Source: Streptomyces sp. NBC_01016 (GTDB lineage: Bacteria; Actinomycetota; Actinomycetes; Streptomycetales; Streptomycetaceae). From it: DNA of 64,000 nt. The stretch spans positions 3,038,001 through 3,102,000 of the forward strand of contig NZ_JAPEOQ010000001.1 of the NCBI RefSeq assembly GCF_026341035.1, written 5' to 3'. Shown piece by piece: positions 42,821 through 50,891 of the stretch. The first letter of the stretch is position 1; each line of letters opens with the position of its first letter. The notes below the pieces were generated by a model that saw nothing but the letters and a program-made list of their open reading frames with translations, had not been told where the DNA came from and made no database searches. A program made the translations under genes and the position numbers.

Positions 42821-43327
42821 ATGTCCGGGCTCCCCACCATCCTGGTGATCGTCGCCGTTGTCGCGCTCGTACTGATGCGTCAGTTCAAGACGGAGCGCCT
42901 GTCCGGCGACCGGAAGTGGTGGCTCCTGCCCGCGATCCTCGCGGTCCTCGCACTGAAGGACGGCGCGGTGACGGATCCCCACCACGTGACGGGCTCGGTC
43001 GTCCTGCTTGCCGTCGAGGTGCTGGTGAGCGTGGGCATAGGCATCGGGTGGGCGTTCACGACCCGCGTCTGGACGGACGAGCGGGGCGACGTGTGGACCA
43101 AGGGCACCGTCGCGACGGCCGGGGCCTGGCTCGGTGGTGTCGCGGCCCGCGGGTCCGTCGCGGGCGTCGGTCTGGCGCTGGGCGTCCACCTCGGCAGCTC
43201 CAGCCTGATGCTCGGCTTCGCCGTCTCGCTCCTGGTCCGCTCCGGCCTGCTGATGCTGCGGGCCGACCGGGAGCGCTCGGCGTACGTTGGTCCTGTCGCC
43301 CAGCCGGCGTGGGAGGACCGTAGGTGA
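42821..43327 (+). CDS. Four-helix membrane protein (DUF1453-like)
   Basis: A 168-residue integral membrane protein with hydrophobic segments LPTILVIVAVVALVLM, WWLLPAILAVLALK, GSVVLLAVEVLVSVGIGIGWAF and VGLALGVHLGSSSLMLGFAVSLLVRSGLLML. The W-T-x-G-T region and overall plan resemble the CcdC/DUF1453 group; function unknown. ATG at 42821 follows GGAGG by 5 bases. Its stop overlaps the GTG of the sensor kinase gene by 4 bases, so it is translationally coupled. It may be a third component of the two-component system. Confidence 0.72.
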   Translation: MSGLPTILVIVAVVALVLMRQFKTERLSGDRKWWLLPAILAVLALKDGAVTDPHHVTGSVVLLAVEVLVSVGIGIGWAFTTRVWTDERGDVWTKGTVATAGAWLGGVAARGSVAGVGLALGVHLGSSSLMLGFAVSLLVRSGLLMLRADRERSAYVGPVAQPAWEDRR

Positions 43328-44481
43328 TCCGCGGAAACTGGACGGAATGGCCCTCCCGGGAGGCGCTCTCCCGCGAGGGCGTCACCCGCGCCCGGCGGAT
43401 GCTCGCCCGCACGGTGCGGGTGGTCGTGGTCGCGGTCCTTGTGTGGACCGCCGTGACACAGCGCGACATCAGCGACCAGGCGCTGATCCTGGGGCCCGTA
43501 CTGCTGATCGCGTGCGTGGCGGCGGCTTGGGCGTTCTTCCGCACCACGCTCGACCATCGGCTGTGGCCCTCTCTCGTGCTGCTGGCGTTTTTGGTGGCGG
43601 TCGCCGTGCTGGCCCAGTGGGCCGGATTCATCGGGCCGGCGATCGTGTTGTGGTGCGGCTGTGCGGTCTCCGCGCTGGAGCGGCTGCCCCTGGCCGCCTC
43701 GGTACCTGCCACCGCGGTGGCGCTCGCGGGGTTCGCGGTGGTCAACGACGATGCCTGGCTGACCACCGCCGTCGTCGCCATCGGGCTCTGCCTCTCCGCG
43801 TATGTGCTGCGCCTGGACGCCGAGGCGCGGGGGAGCGCGCAGCGGGCCCTGGCGCAGGAGCGCGCCGCGCGTGCCGCCGAGGCCGAGTCGGCGGCGCTCG
43901 CCGAGCGGTCGCGGATCGCGCGCGAGATCCACGACGTCCTCGCGCACAGCCTCTCCGCCCAGCTCGTGCATCTGGAGGCCGCCCGGCTCCTCATCGAGCG
44001 CGGGGCGGACCGGGACCAGATCCTGGAGCGCGTCGTGGCGGCGCGCGGCATGGCCCGGGACGGCCTCGACGAGACCCGGCAGGCCCTGTCCGCGCTGCGG
44101 GGCGAGATGACACCGCTGGAGGACTTCCTGCGGGAGCTGGTCGCGTCCTCTGACGGGGCGACGCTCACGGTGGGAGGCGGGCGTCGGCCGCTGTCCGTCG
44201 AGGCGTCCCAGACCGTGCGCAGAGTCGCGCAGGAGGCGCTGACGAACGTACGCAAGCACGCGCCGGGCGCGAAGACGGACATCCGGCTGGAGTACGGGCC
44301 GGGTGAAGTGGCCCTGGAAGTGCGGGACTCGGGGGCGTCCCGGCCTCACGAGGAGCTCACTGTCAGTGGTGGCGGTTACGGTCTGTTGGGGATGAAGGAG
44401 CGAGCCGAGTTGTTGGGCGGCACGCTCGAGGTGGGGCCGTACGAGGAGGGTTTCGTGGTCAAGTTGAAGGTTCCCGTATGA
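43324..44481 (+). CDS. Sensor histidine kinase (HisKA_3, NarL-type)
   Basis: A membrane sensor kinase of 385 residues for the LuxR-type regulator encoded next. Five or six transmembrane helices fill residues 35-165, with little extracytoplasmic sequence, so it probably senses a membrane or lipid signal. A coiled segment (QRALAQERAARAAEAESAALAERSRI) leads to the HisKA_3 phosphoacceptor H203 in AREIHDVLAHSL. The HATPase part has VRRVAQEALTNVRKHAPGA (N box) and GGGYGLLGMKERAELLGG (G box). The start GTG overlaps the upstream stop, and the end overlaps the regulator gene by 4 bases. Confidence 0.92.
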   Translation: MIRGNWTEWPSREALSREGVTRARRMLARTVRVVVVAVLVWTAVTQRDISDQALILGPVLLIACVAAAWAFFRTTLDHRLWPSLVLLAFLVAVAVLAQWAGFIGPAIVLWCGCAVSALERLPLAASVPATAVALAGFAVVNDDAWLTTAVVAIGLCLSAYVLRLDAEARGSAQRALAQERAARAAEAESAALAERSRIAREIHDVLAHSLSAQLVHLEAARLLIERGADRDQILERVVAARGMARDGLDETRQALSALRGEMTPLEDFLRELVASSDGATLTVGGGRRPLSVEASQTVRRVAQEALTNVRKHAPGAKTDIRLEYGPGEVALEVRDSGASRPHEELTVSGGGYGLLGMKERAELLGGTLEVGPYEEGFVVKLKVPV

Positions 44482-45185
44482 GTGGGGCCGAGGCGGGGGT
44501 GCGCGCGGGGAGGCCACCGGCCCGCGTGGTGGTGGTCGATGACCAGACGGTGGTGCGTGAGGGCATCGTGATGCTGCTCGGACTGCTGCCCGGGATCGAG
44601 GTCGTCGGCTCCGGGGGAGACGGTGACGAGGCGGTCGCGCTCGTGGCCGAACTGGCCCCGGACGTCGTCCTGATGGACCTTCGCATGCCGCGCTGCGACG
44701 GAGCGGAGGCGACCAGACGGATCCGGCAGGAGTACCCGGGTACCCAGGTCGTCATCCTGACCACGTACGCCGACGACGAGTCGCTCTTTCCGGCACTCAG
44801 GGCGGGAGCGCGCGGCTATCTCACGAAGGATGCCGACGGGGACGAGATCGTCCGGGCGGTGGAGGGCGTGCTGTCCGGTGACGCGGGTCTCTCGCCGAAG
44901 ATCCAGCGGCGGCTCCTGGAAAGACTGTCGCAGCCCGAGGCCACCGTGCCGGAGCCGATAGAGCCACCCGACGGGCTCACGGCGCGGGAGGCCGAGGTCC
45001 TGGTGCTGATCTCCGACGGCCTGACGAACCAGGAGATCGCCCGGGCACTGCATGTCTCCACGGCGACGGTGAAGACCCACATCAACAACCTGTTCGCGAA
45101 GGCCGGGCTCAAGGACCGCGCGCAGGCCGTCCGTTACGCGTATCGGCACGGACTCGCGAAGCCGCCGGGGACGTCCATCACCTAA
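44478..45185 (+). CDS. NarL/LuxR-family response regulator
   Basis: The partner of the preceding kinase, 235 residues. The receiver domain has VVVVDDQTVVREG, phosphorylatable D67 in VVLMDLRMPRCDG, and conserved T and K (VVILTTY, YLTKDADG). The C-terminal LuxR helix-turn-helix is LTAREAEVLVLISDGLTNQEIARALHVSTATVKTHINNLFAKAGLKDRAQAV. The gene starts with ATG inside the kinase stop (ATGA overlap). Downstream on the same strand, 93 bp away, are the DUF485 and symporter genes, which are plausible targets. Confidence 0.95.
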   Translation: MSGAEAGVRAGRPPARVVVVDDQTVVREGIVMLLGLLPGIEVVGSGGDGDEAVALVAELAPDVVLMDLRMPRCDGAEATRRIRQEYPGTQVVILTTYADDESLFPALRAGARGYLTKDADGDEIVRAVEGVLSGDAGLSPKIQRRLLERLSQPEATVPEPIEPPDGLTAREAEVLVLISDGLTNQEIARALHVSTATVKTHINNLFAKAGLKDRAQAVRYAYRHGLAKPPGTSIT

Positions 45186-45278
45186 TGGGGTGAAGGGTCT
45201 GCGGAGAGCGTCCGGGATCTTCCCGTTCTGTCCATCCTTGGTCCGCGGCCGCAGTGGGCCGCGGACAAGGAGAGTCCG

Positions 45279-45812
45279 GTGGACAAGCACGACGGGCGCG
45301 CGACCGCGCGGCCCAGGGCCGTTGCCACGAGAGGCGGCGGCGATCCCTGGTACGACGAGCCGGACTCGGATTGGGGTGAGTGGCGCGGCCCGGGCGTGCG
45401 AGCGGCTGCGGTGCCGGCCCCGGCCGTGCCGTCCGAGCGGAGCGCGGCGGGGGTCTACCTGGAGGTGCAGCGCAGCGCGGCGTTCCAGGAGGTGCGCAGG
45501 CGCTACCGGCGGTTCGTCGTCCCGGCGGTCGTGCTCTTCTTCGCCTGGTACGTCGCGTACGTCGTGACCGCCACGACGGCGCCCGGACTGATGGCCCAAC
45601 CGGTCGCGGGCGTCGTGAACGTGGCGATGGTGGCGGGCCTCGGGCAGTTCGCCAGTACGTTCCTGCTGACGTGGCTGTACGCGCGACATGCGCGGCTGCG
45701 TCGCGATCGCGCGGCGCTCGAACTGCGTTGGGACACGCAGGAGATGACGCGCGGACTCGTCGGCGACGCGCGCGTGAACGGTACTGCGCACGGCGAGGGC
45801 GGCCGGCGGTGA
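45279..45812 (+). CDS. DUF485-family membrane protein, symporter partner
   Basis: DUF485 proteins (YjcH type) are encoded beside acetate/solute sodium symporters and are thought to be small accessory subunits. This one has 177 residues: a Pro/Arg-rich cytosolic N-terminus of about 60, then QEVRRRYRRFVVPAVVLFFAWYVAYVVTAT and a second helix GVVNVAMVAGLGQFASTFLLTWLYARHA, ending in a charged tail. GTG at 45279 follows AAGGAGAG by 6 bases. Its stop overlaps the symporter GTG by 3 bases, showing coupling. Confidence 0.88.
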   Translation: MDKHDGRATARPRAVATRGGGDPWYDEPDSDWGEWRGPGVRAAAVPAPAVPSERSAAGVYLEVQRSAAFQEVRRRYRRFVVPAVVLFFAWYVAYVVTATTAPGLMAQPVAGVVNVAMVAGLGQFASTFLLTWLYARHARLRRDRAALELRWDTQEMTRGLVGDARVNGTAHGEGGRR

Positions 45813-47419
45813 CCGGGGCGCATCAGACCCTGGCCCTGGTCCTGTTCAGCGTGTTCGTGGCGGTCACGCTCGCCATCACGACCTGGGCGAGCCGCAAGCG
45901 GCACGGTTCGGCGGAGGAGTTCTACGCGGGCGGCCGGCTGTTCTCGCCCATGGAGAACGGATTCGCCATCGCGGGTGACTACATGTCGGCCGCGTCCTTC
46001 CTCGGTATCTCCGGACTGATCGCGCTGTTCGGCTACGACGGGCTGCTCTACTCGGTCGGCTTCCTCGTGGCCTGGCTCGTGGTCCTCTTCCTCGTGGCCG
46101 AACTGGTGCGCAACTGCGGCCGGTTCACGCTCGCCGACGTCGTCGCCGCCCGGATGCGGGAGCGGCCGGTGCGCATCGCCGCGGGAACTTCCTCGGTGAC
46201 CGTGTCCGTTCTGTATCTGGTGGCGCAGATGGTGGGCGCGGGAAGCCTGGTCGCGCTGCTGCTGGGGGAGGCGAGTGGCGCCGCGCAGTCCTGGACCGTC
46301 GTCGGCGTGGGCGCGCTCATGGTCATCTATGTGTCGATGGGAGGGATGCGGGCCACCACCTGGATCCAGATCGTGAAGGCCGTCCTGCTCATGGGCGGGG
46401 CGATCGCCCTGACGGTGCTCGTCCTGGCGCGCTTCCACGGTGACTTCGACCAGCTGTTGCGCACCGCCGCCGCACGCAGCGGGCACGGTTCGGACTTCCT
46501 CGTGCCCGGTCTGAAGTACGGCGGAAGCTGGACCGCTCGCTTCGACTTCATCAGCCTGGGCCTCGCGCTCGTGCTCGGCACGGCGGGCCTTCCGCACATC
46601 CTGTCGCGCTTCTACACCGTGCCGACCGCGCGGGCCGCGCGCCGCTCGGTCGTGTGGTCCATCGGGCTCATCGGCAGCTTCTACCTGATGACGATCGTGC
46701 TCGGGTTCGGCGCCGCGGCCCTCGTGGGCCCCGATGCCGTACGGGGCTCGAATGCCGCGGGGAACACGGCGGTTCCGCTGCTCGCCCTCGACCTGGGCGG
46801 CGGCGAGGACTCCACCGGGGGCACGGTGCTGTTCGCGATCGTCGCCGCGGTCGCCTTCGCCACCATCCTCGCCGTCGTCGCCGGGATCACGCTGGCGTCC
46901 TCGGCCTCCGTGGCGCACGACCTGTACGCCTCGCTCCGTAGAGGCGGCCCCGAGGGGAAGAGCGGTGGCAGGCAGTGGAGCGAGGTCGCGGTGGCGCGGG
47001 TCGCCGCGGCTGGTGTCGGCGTGCTCGCGATCGGGCTCGGACTGCTGGCGCGGGACCTGAACGTGGCGTTCCTGGTCGGGCTCGCGTTCGCGGTCGCCGC
47101 GTCGGCCAATCTGCCTGTGCTGCTCTACTCGCTGTTCTGGCGGGGCTTCACCACGCGGGGCGCCGTGTGGTCGGTGTACGGCGGCCTGGTGCCCGCGCTG
47201 GTGCTCGTGGTGCTGTCGCCGGTGGTCTCCGGGAGCCCCGCGTCGCTGTTCCCCGGCGTGGACTTCCAGTACTTCCCGCTGGAGAACCCCGGGCTCGTCT
47301 CGATTCCGCTCGGCTTCCTCGCGGGCTGGCTGGGCACCGTGACCTCCCCCGAGGAGCCGGACGAGGCCAAGCACGCGGAGACCGAAGTACGGGCGCTCAC
47401 GGGCGCAGGGGCGGTCTGA
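45809..47419 (+). CDS. Cation/acetate symporter (SSS family, ActP-like)
   Basis: A sodium- or proton-coupled importer of monocarboxylates such as acetate, in the cytoplasmic membrane. The 536 residues have about 13 transmembrane helices, and the family motif GGRLFSPMENGFAIAGDYMSAASFLGISGLIALFGYDGLLYSVGFLVAWLV. Further family features are GGMRATTWIQIVKAVLL, LVLGTAGLPHILSRFYTVPTARAARRSVVWSIGLIG, and LNVAFLVGLAFAVAASANLPVLLYSLFWRGFTTRGA. GTG at 45809 overlaps the DUF485 stop. It is flanked by two two-component systems: a LuxR-type on one side and a convergent CitA/CitB-type on the other. Confidence 0.93.
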   Translation: MTGAHQTLALVLFSVFVAVTLAITTWASRKRHGSAEEFYAGGRLFSPMENGFAIAGDYMSAASFLGISGLIALFGYDGLLYSVGFLVAWLVVLFLVAELVRNCGRFTLADVVAARMRERPVRIAAGTSSVTVSVLYLVAQMVGAGSLVALLLGEASGAAQSWTVVGVGALMVIYVSMGGMRATTWIQIVKAVLLMGGAIALTVLVLARFHGDFDQLLRTAAARSGHGSDFLVPGLKYGGSWTARFDFISLGLALVLGTAGLPHILSRFYTVPTARAARRSVVWSIGLIGSFYLMTIVLGFGAAALVGPDAVRGSNAAGNTAVPLLALDLGGGEDSTGGTVLFAIVAAVAFATILAVVAGITLASSASVAHDLYASLRRGGPEGKSGGRQWSEVAVARVAAAGVGVLAIGLGLLARDLNVAFLVGLAFAVAASANLPVLLYSLFWRGFTTRGAVWSVYGGLVPALVLVVLSPVVSGSPASLFPGVDFQYFPLENPGLVSIPLGFLAGWLGTVTSPEEPDEAKHAETEVRALTGAGAV

Positions 47420-47421
47420 CA

Positions 47422-47445
47422 CGCCCCTGCGGGCGGGGTTTTGCC
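47422..47445. terminator. Hairpin between symporter and CitB-type gene
   Basis: CGCCCctgcGGGCG is followed by GGGTTTT on the plus strand. A related CGCCCCTGCGGGG copy lies near 47479-47491, so this spacer holds repeated GC-rich elements between convergent genes. Confidence 0.55.
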
Positions 47446-47494
47446 TCTACGGGCGGGGGGCCTCTACGGGAGAGCGGCACGCCCCTGCGGGGAG

Positions 47495-48172
47495 TCAGCG
47501 GCTGGCGGCCCACTCGTAGCGGTGCTCGGGCCGGCCGGTGTCGCCGTACTTGAGGCTCAGCCGCACCCGCCCGGTCCGCTCCAGGAGCTTGAGGTAGCGC
47601 TGGGCGGTCTGCCGGCTGAGCCCGGTGACGTCGGCCAATTCCTGTGCCGACAGCGGGCCTTCGGCGGTCATCATCGCCCGGCGGACCAGCTCGGCGGTGG
47701 TGGGGGAGTGCCCCTTGGGCAGCTCGGGCGCGGGCCCGGCGGAGAGCGCGCCGAAGATCTGGTCGACCTCCGCCTGCTCCGCCTCGCCCCCGCCGTCGAG
47801 GGTGCGCCGCAGCGTCGCGTACGCCTCCAACTTGCCCCGCAGGCCCGCGAACGAGAACGGTTTGACCAGGTACTGCAGCGCCCCGTGGCGCATCGCGGCC
47901 TGTACGGTCCCCACGTCGCGCGCCGCGGTCACCATGATCACGTCGATCTGGTGGCCGCGTTCGCGCACCGTCCGGGCGAGCGCCAGGCCCGTCCGGTCCG
48001 GCAGGTAGTGGTCGAGCAGCACCAGATCGACATGGAGCTCCTCGATCCGGTCGAGTGCCTCCGCCGCGTTGTGTGCGGTCGCCGCGACACGGAAGCCGGG
48101 AACCTTCGCCACATAGGCGGCGTTGACGTCGGCCACGCGGATGTCGTCGTCCACGACCAGTACGTCGATCAT
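47495..48172 (-). CDS. CitB/DcuR-type response regulator
   Basis: A response regulator for carboxylate sensing, 225 residues. The receiver begins MIDVLVVDDDIRVADVNAAYV with phosphorylatable D54 in VLLDHYLP, and has VTAARD and KPF. The C-terminal domain (about 150-225) is an HTH of the CitB/DcuR group: LVRRAMMTAEGPLSAQELADVTGLSRQTAQRYLKLLERTGRVRLSLKYG. It overlaps the kinase gene by 4 bases (ATGA). Convergence with the acetate-type symporter suggests control of carboxylate uptake, but that link is inferred. Confidence 0.93.
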   Translation of the reverse strand: MIDVLVVDDDIRVADVNAAYVAKVPGFRVAATAHNAAEALDRIEELHVDLVLLDHYLPDRTGLALARTVRERGHQIDVIMVTAARDVGTVQAAMRHGALQYLVKPFSFAGLRGKLEAYATLRRTLDGGGEAEQAEVDQIFGALSAGPAPELPKGHSPTTAELVRRAMMTAEGPLSAQELADVTGLSRQTAQRYLKLLERTGRVRLSLKYGDTGRPEHRYEWAASR

Positions 48173-49821
48173 CGGGCCTCCTCGGTCAAGTCCGACACGT
48201 CCGGTACGTCCACGGTGAGGGCCTCCGGCAGGACAACGACGAATTCGGCGCCCCCGAGGGGCGACTGGGTCACCTCGGCGGTGCCGCCCTGCCGCTCGGC
48301 GAACCTGCGCACAAGGGCGAGCCCAATGCCGCGCTTGCCGTGGGCCGGCGGCTCCTTGGTGGACCAGCCTTCCACGAAGACGGTCTCGCGCTGGTCGGCG
48401 GGGACGCCAGGCCCGGAATCGCGTACCCGTAGGACCGCACTTCGGCCTTCGGCCCGCAGAAGCACCTCCACGCGCGCGTGCTGTCCCGAACCGGCGGCCG
48501 CGTCCAGGGCGTTGTCCACCAGGTTGCCGACGATCGTGACGAGGCCGCGCGGATCGACGAGGCGGTCCGGCAGCCAGGTGTCCCCGGAGATGCCGAACTC
48601 GACACCGCGCTCCGCGGCCACGGTCGCCTTGCCCACCATCAGGGCCGACAGCAGCGGGTCCTCGATCCGCTCGGTGATCTGCTCCGCGGTCACCCGGCGC
48701 GCGCCCGCCACCTCGCCGACGAAGTCCACGGCCTCCTCGTACATCTCCAGCTCCAGAAGGCCCAACAACGTATGCATGCGGTTCGCGTGTTCGTGGTCCT
48801 GCGCGCGCAGGGCGTCGATCAGGCCGCGCGTGGAGTCGAGTTCGCGGCCCAGCTGCTCCAGTTCGGTGCGGTCGCGCAGGGTGGCGACCGCACCCCCGTC
48901 GTCGGTGGGCATCCGGTTCGCGACCAGGACGCGCTGCCCGCGGACGGTGAGCAGATCGGTCCCGGAGACGTGCCCCGCGAGCACGTCCGTCGTACGCCCA
49001 GCGCCGAGCGCCTCGTCCAGCGGCTGTCCGATCACCTTCGAGTCCACGCCGAGCAGCCGCTGCGCCTCGTCGTTGAGCAGGCGTATCCGTCCGCCGCGGT
49101 CCAGCGCCACGACGCCCTCGCGAATGCCGTGCAGCATGGCCTCGCGCTCGGCCAGGAGTGCCGAGATATCCGAGAAGGCCAGGTCACGGGTCTGCCGCTG
49201 CACCCGTCGCGAGATCAGATAGGCGGCGAGCGCCCCGACGGCCAGGGCCCCTCCCGCGTACGCGAACAGGCCCGGGATGGCGTGGATGAGGCGCGCGCGG
49301 ACGCTGTCGTACTCGATGCCGACCGAGGCGGCTCCCACGATGGCCCCGTCCGCGGCCCTCAGGGGCACTTTGCCGCGCGCGGAGCGGCCGAGCGTCCCCT
49401 CGTCGATCTCCATGACCGCGCGGCCCGCCAGCGCCGCGCTGGGGTCCGTCGACACGACGTGTCCGACCCGGCCGCGATCGGTGTGCGACCAGCGGACGCC
49501 CTCCCGGTTCATGATCACGACGTACTCGGCGCCGCTGGCCCGGCGGATCCGCTCCGCCGCGGCCTGCACGGGACCGTCCGGGCTCGGCCGTGAGGAACGC
49601 AGTTCCTCGGCGATCCGGGGCTCCGCCGCCGTGGTCTGCGCGATGGCCAGGGCACGGCGCATCGCCTGGTCGTCGAGCTGGTCGCTCAGCGGCGCCAGAA
49701 AGAGCCCCGTCGCCAGCACCGCCACTCCCGCGGCGATCGCCACCTGCATCAGCAGCACCTGGGCGAACACCCGTCTAGGGAGGCCGAAGCGCAGGCGGCG
49801 GGCAGGGGAAGTCGAGCTCAT
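48169..49821 (-). CDS. CitA/DcuS-type sensor histidine kinase
   Basis: A periplasmic-sensing kinase for citrate or C4-dicarboxylates, 550 residues. TM1 is VFAQVLLMQVAIAAGVAVLATGLFL and TM2 is about residues 185-205 (IPGLFAYAGGALAVGALAAYLISRRV). Between them is an extracytoplasmic PAS-like sensor with AEYVVIMNREGVRWSHTDRGRVGHVVSTDPSAALAGR, the signature of the CitA ligand pocket. A cytosolic PAS domain follows (FSDISALLAEREAMLHGIREGVVALDRGGRI). The phosphoacceptor is in AQDHEHANRMHTLLGLLELEMYEEAV, and the ATPase part shows GNLVDNALDAAAG and GKRGIGLALVRRF. The response regulator gene overlaps its end. Confidence 0.93.
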   Translation of the reverse strand: MSSTSPARRLRFGLPRRVFAQVLLMQVAIAAGVAVLATGLFLAPLSDQLDDQAMRRALAIAQTTAAEPRIAEELRSSRPSPDGPVQAAAERIRRASGAEYVVIMNREGVRWSHTDRGRVGHVVSTDPSAALAGRAVMEIDEGTLGRSARGKVPLRAADGAIVGAASVGIEYDSVRARLIHAIPGLFAYAGGALAVGALAAYLISRRVQRQTRDLAFSDISALLAEREAMLHGIREGVVALDRGGRIRLLNDEAQRLLGVDSKVIGQPLDEALGAGRTTDVLAGHVSGTDLLTVRGQRVLVANRMPTDDGGAVATLRDRTELEQLGRELDSTRGLIDALRAQDHEHANRMHTLLGLLELEMYEEAVDFVGEVAGARRVTAEQITERIEDPLLSALMVGKATVAAERGVEFGISGDTWLPDRLVDPRGLVTIVGNLVDNALDAAAGSGQHARVEVLLRAEGRSAVLRVRDSGPGVPADQRETVFVEGWSTKEPPAHGKRGIGLALVRRFAERQGGTAEVTQSPLGGAEFVVVLPEALTVDVPDVSDLTEEAR

Positions 49822-49907
49822 GGCCCAGAACGTTACGGGCCCGTCGGCGCTGGTCGAAGGCCTTGTGGCGCGGATCTCCCTGCTGCCTCCGAGCGGGAGC
49901 GCCCCGG

Positions 49908-50864
49908 TCAGCCGCGCAGCCCGGAAGCCTCACGCACAGCGACGACATCCATACGGGCCGGCGAACCGAGCGCGGCGCCACAGCTCTCCGGCCGGGGCGG
50001 GAGCGAGGCGCCGCGGGCGACCACGACCGTCCAGCGGCGGCCGTCCATGTGGGCGATCGTCACGTCCCAGTACGCGTTGTCCACGTGCGCATCAACAGGT
50101 GGATCGGTTGGTGGATCCATCGATGCCGTGTGTACGACGCTCAGGACATCGGCGCGGTACTCGGCGGTCGCACGGCGCACGGCGAGCTCGGCGGCCTGCC
50201 CCGGACGGTCCCAGGCGGAATTGCCACGGCAGCCATGGAGCACGATCCGGTCCGAGCGCACCGCATGAAGAACCTCCTTGACGTCGGCGGCCGAGGACCT
50301 CCCGTAGGCGTAGCCATAGGGCAGCACAAGGAGAGTGGGGGAGAAGCGGTGGCCGCCCAGGTGCGTGATTTCCCAGACGCCCTCTTCTCCGGAGGAGGCG
50401 AGTTCGGAGGCCAGGGGCCGTCCCAGAAGCGCGCAGCACCGGTCGCGTTTCCCGTTCGTGCAGACGAAGGCGAGGGGCTCGCCTTCGTAGGGTGCGCCGA
50501 AGCCGCCGTGCCGACCCGCTCCCAAGGCGGCGAAGTCGAGCCCCAGAAGCTCTTCGGGAGCCGCGACTGTGGTGCTGCGCAGCCAGGTGTTTCCCGGGAC
50601 CGTGTGGGCCACGTACACCTGGTGACGCTGCGAGGCATGGTGGTCCGCGTGTCGGCCCGGACGGCGCACGAGGGCGACGCGCACCCCGGTGCCGTCCGCC
50701 GCCGCCTCCAGGGCGCGGCCCACTTCGGGGTCGAGATGGCTGGAGACCAGGGCCTTCGCGCCCCACGGCCCCGGCTGCTCGATCAGCAGCCAGGTGCGTG
50801 CGGTGGCCGCCGTCCCGGCCAGAGGTTCTTCAAGATCCCGCGAGGCGGTCGTGCACGTATTCAC
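49908..50864 (-). CDS. Sucrase/ferredoxin-like protein (thioredoxin-fold 2Fe-2S)
   Basis: A protein of the sucrase/ferredoxin-like family, 318 residues. The C-terminal half has the thioredoxin-like ferredoxin pattern FVCTNGKRDRCCALLGRPLASELASS and HLGGHRFSPTLLVLPYGYAYGR; Cys and His here could bind a 2Fe-2S cluster, as in Apd1-type proteins. The N-terminus contains CTTASRDLEEPLAGTAATARTWLLIEQPGPWG, another conserved block. Sucrase activity itself is doubtful for this family; a redox role is more likely. GTG at 50864 is leaderless. It lies 27 bp from the citrate synthase stop on the same strand but has its own promoter. Confidence 0.82.
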   Translation of the reverse strand: MNTCTTASRDLEEPLAGTAATARTWLLIEQPGPWGAKALVSSHLDPEVGRALEAAADGTGVRVALVRRPGRHADHHASQRHQVYVAHTVPGNTWLRSTTVAAPEELLGLDFAALGAGRHGGFGAPYEGEPLAFVCTNGKRDRCCALLGRPLASELASSGEEGVWEITHLGGHRFSPTLLVLPYGYAYGRSSAADVKEVLHAVRSDRIVLHGCRGNSAWDRPGQAAELAVRRATAEYRADVLSVVHTASMDPPTDPPVDAHVDNAYWDVTIAHMDGRRWTVVVARGASLPPRPESCGAALGSPARMDVVAVREASGLRG

Positions 50865-50871
50865 AGCGGCG

Positions 50872-50877
50872 ACCTTA
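50872..50877 (-). promoter_or_regulatory. -10 element TAAGGT of a leaderless gene
   Basis: On the minus strand TAAGGT ends 7 bases before the GTG at 50864. Confidence 0.55.
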
Positions 50878-50891
50878 ACCCCGCCGCCCGG

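Noticed and set aside
45190..45567. A 125-codon frame before the DUF485 gene
   Set aside because: It overlaps the DUF485 gene in another frame and is arginine/serine-rich shadow sequence.
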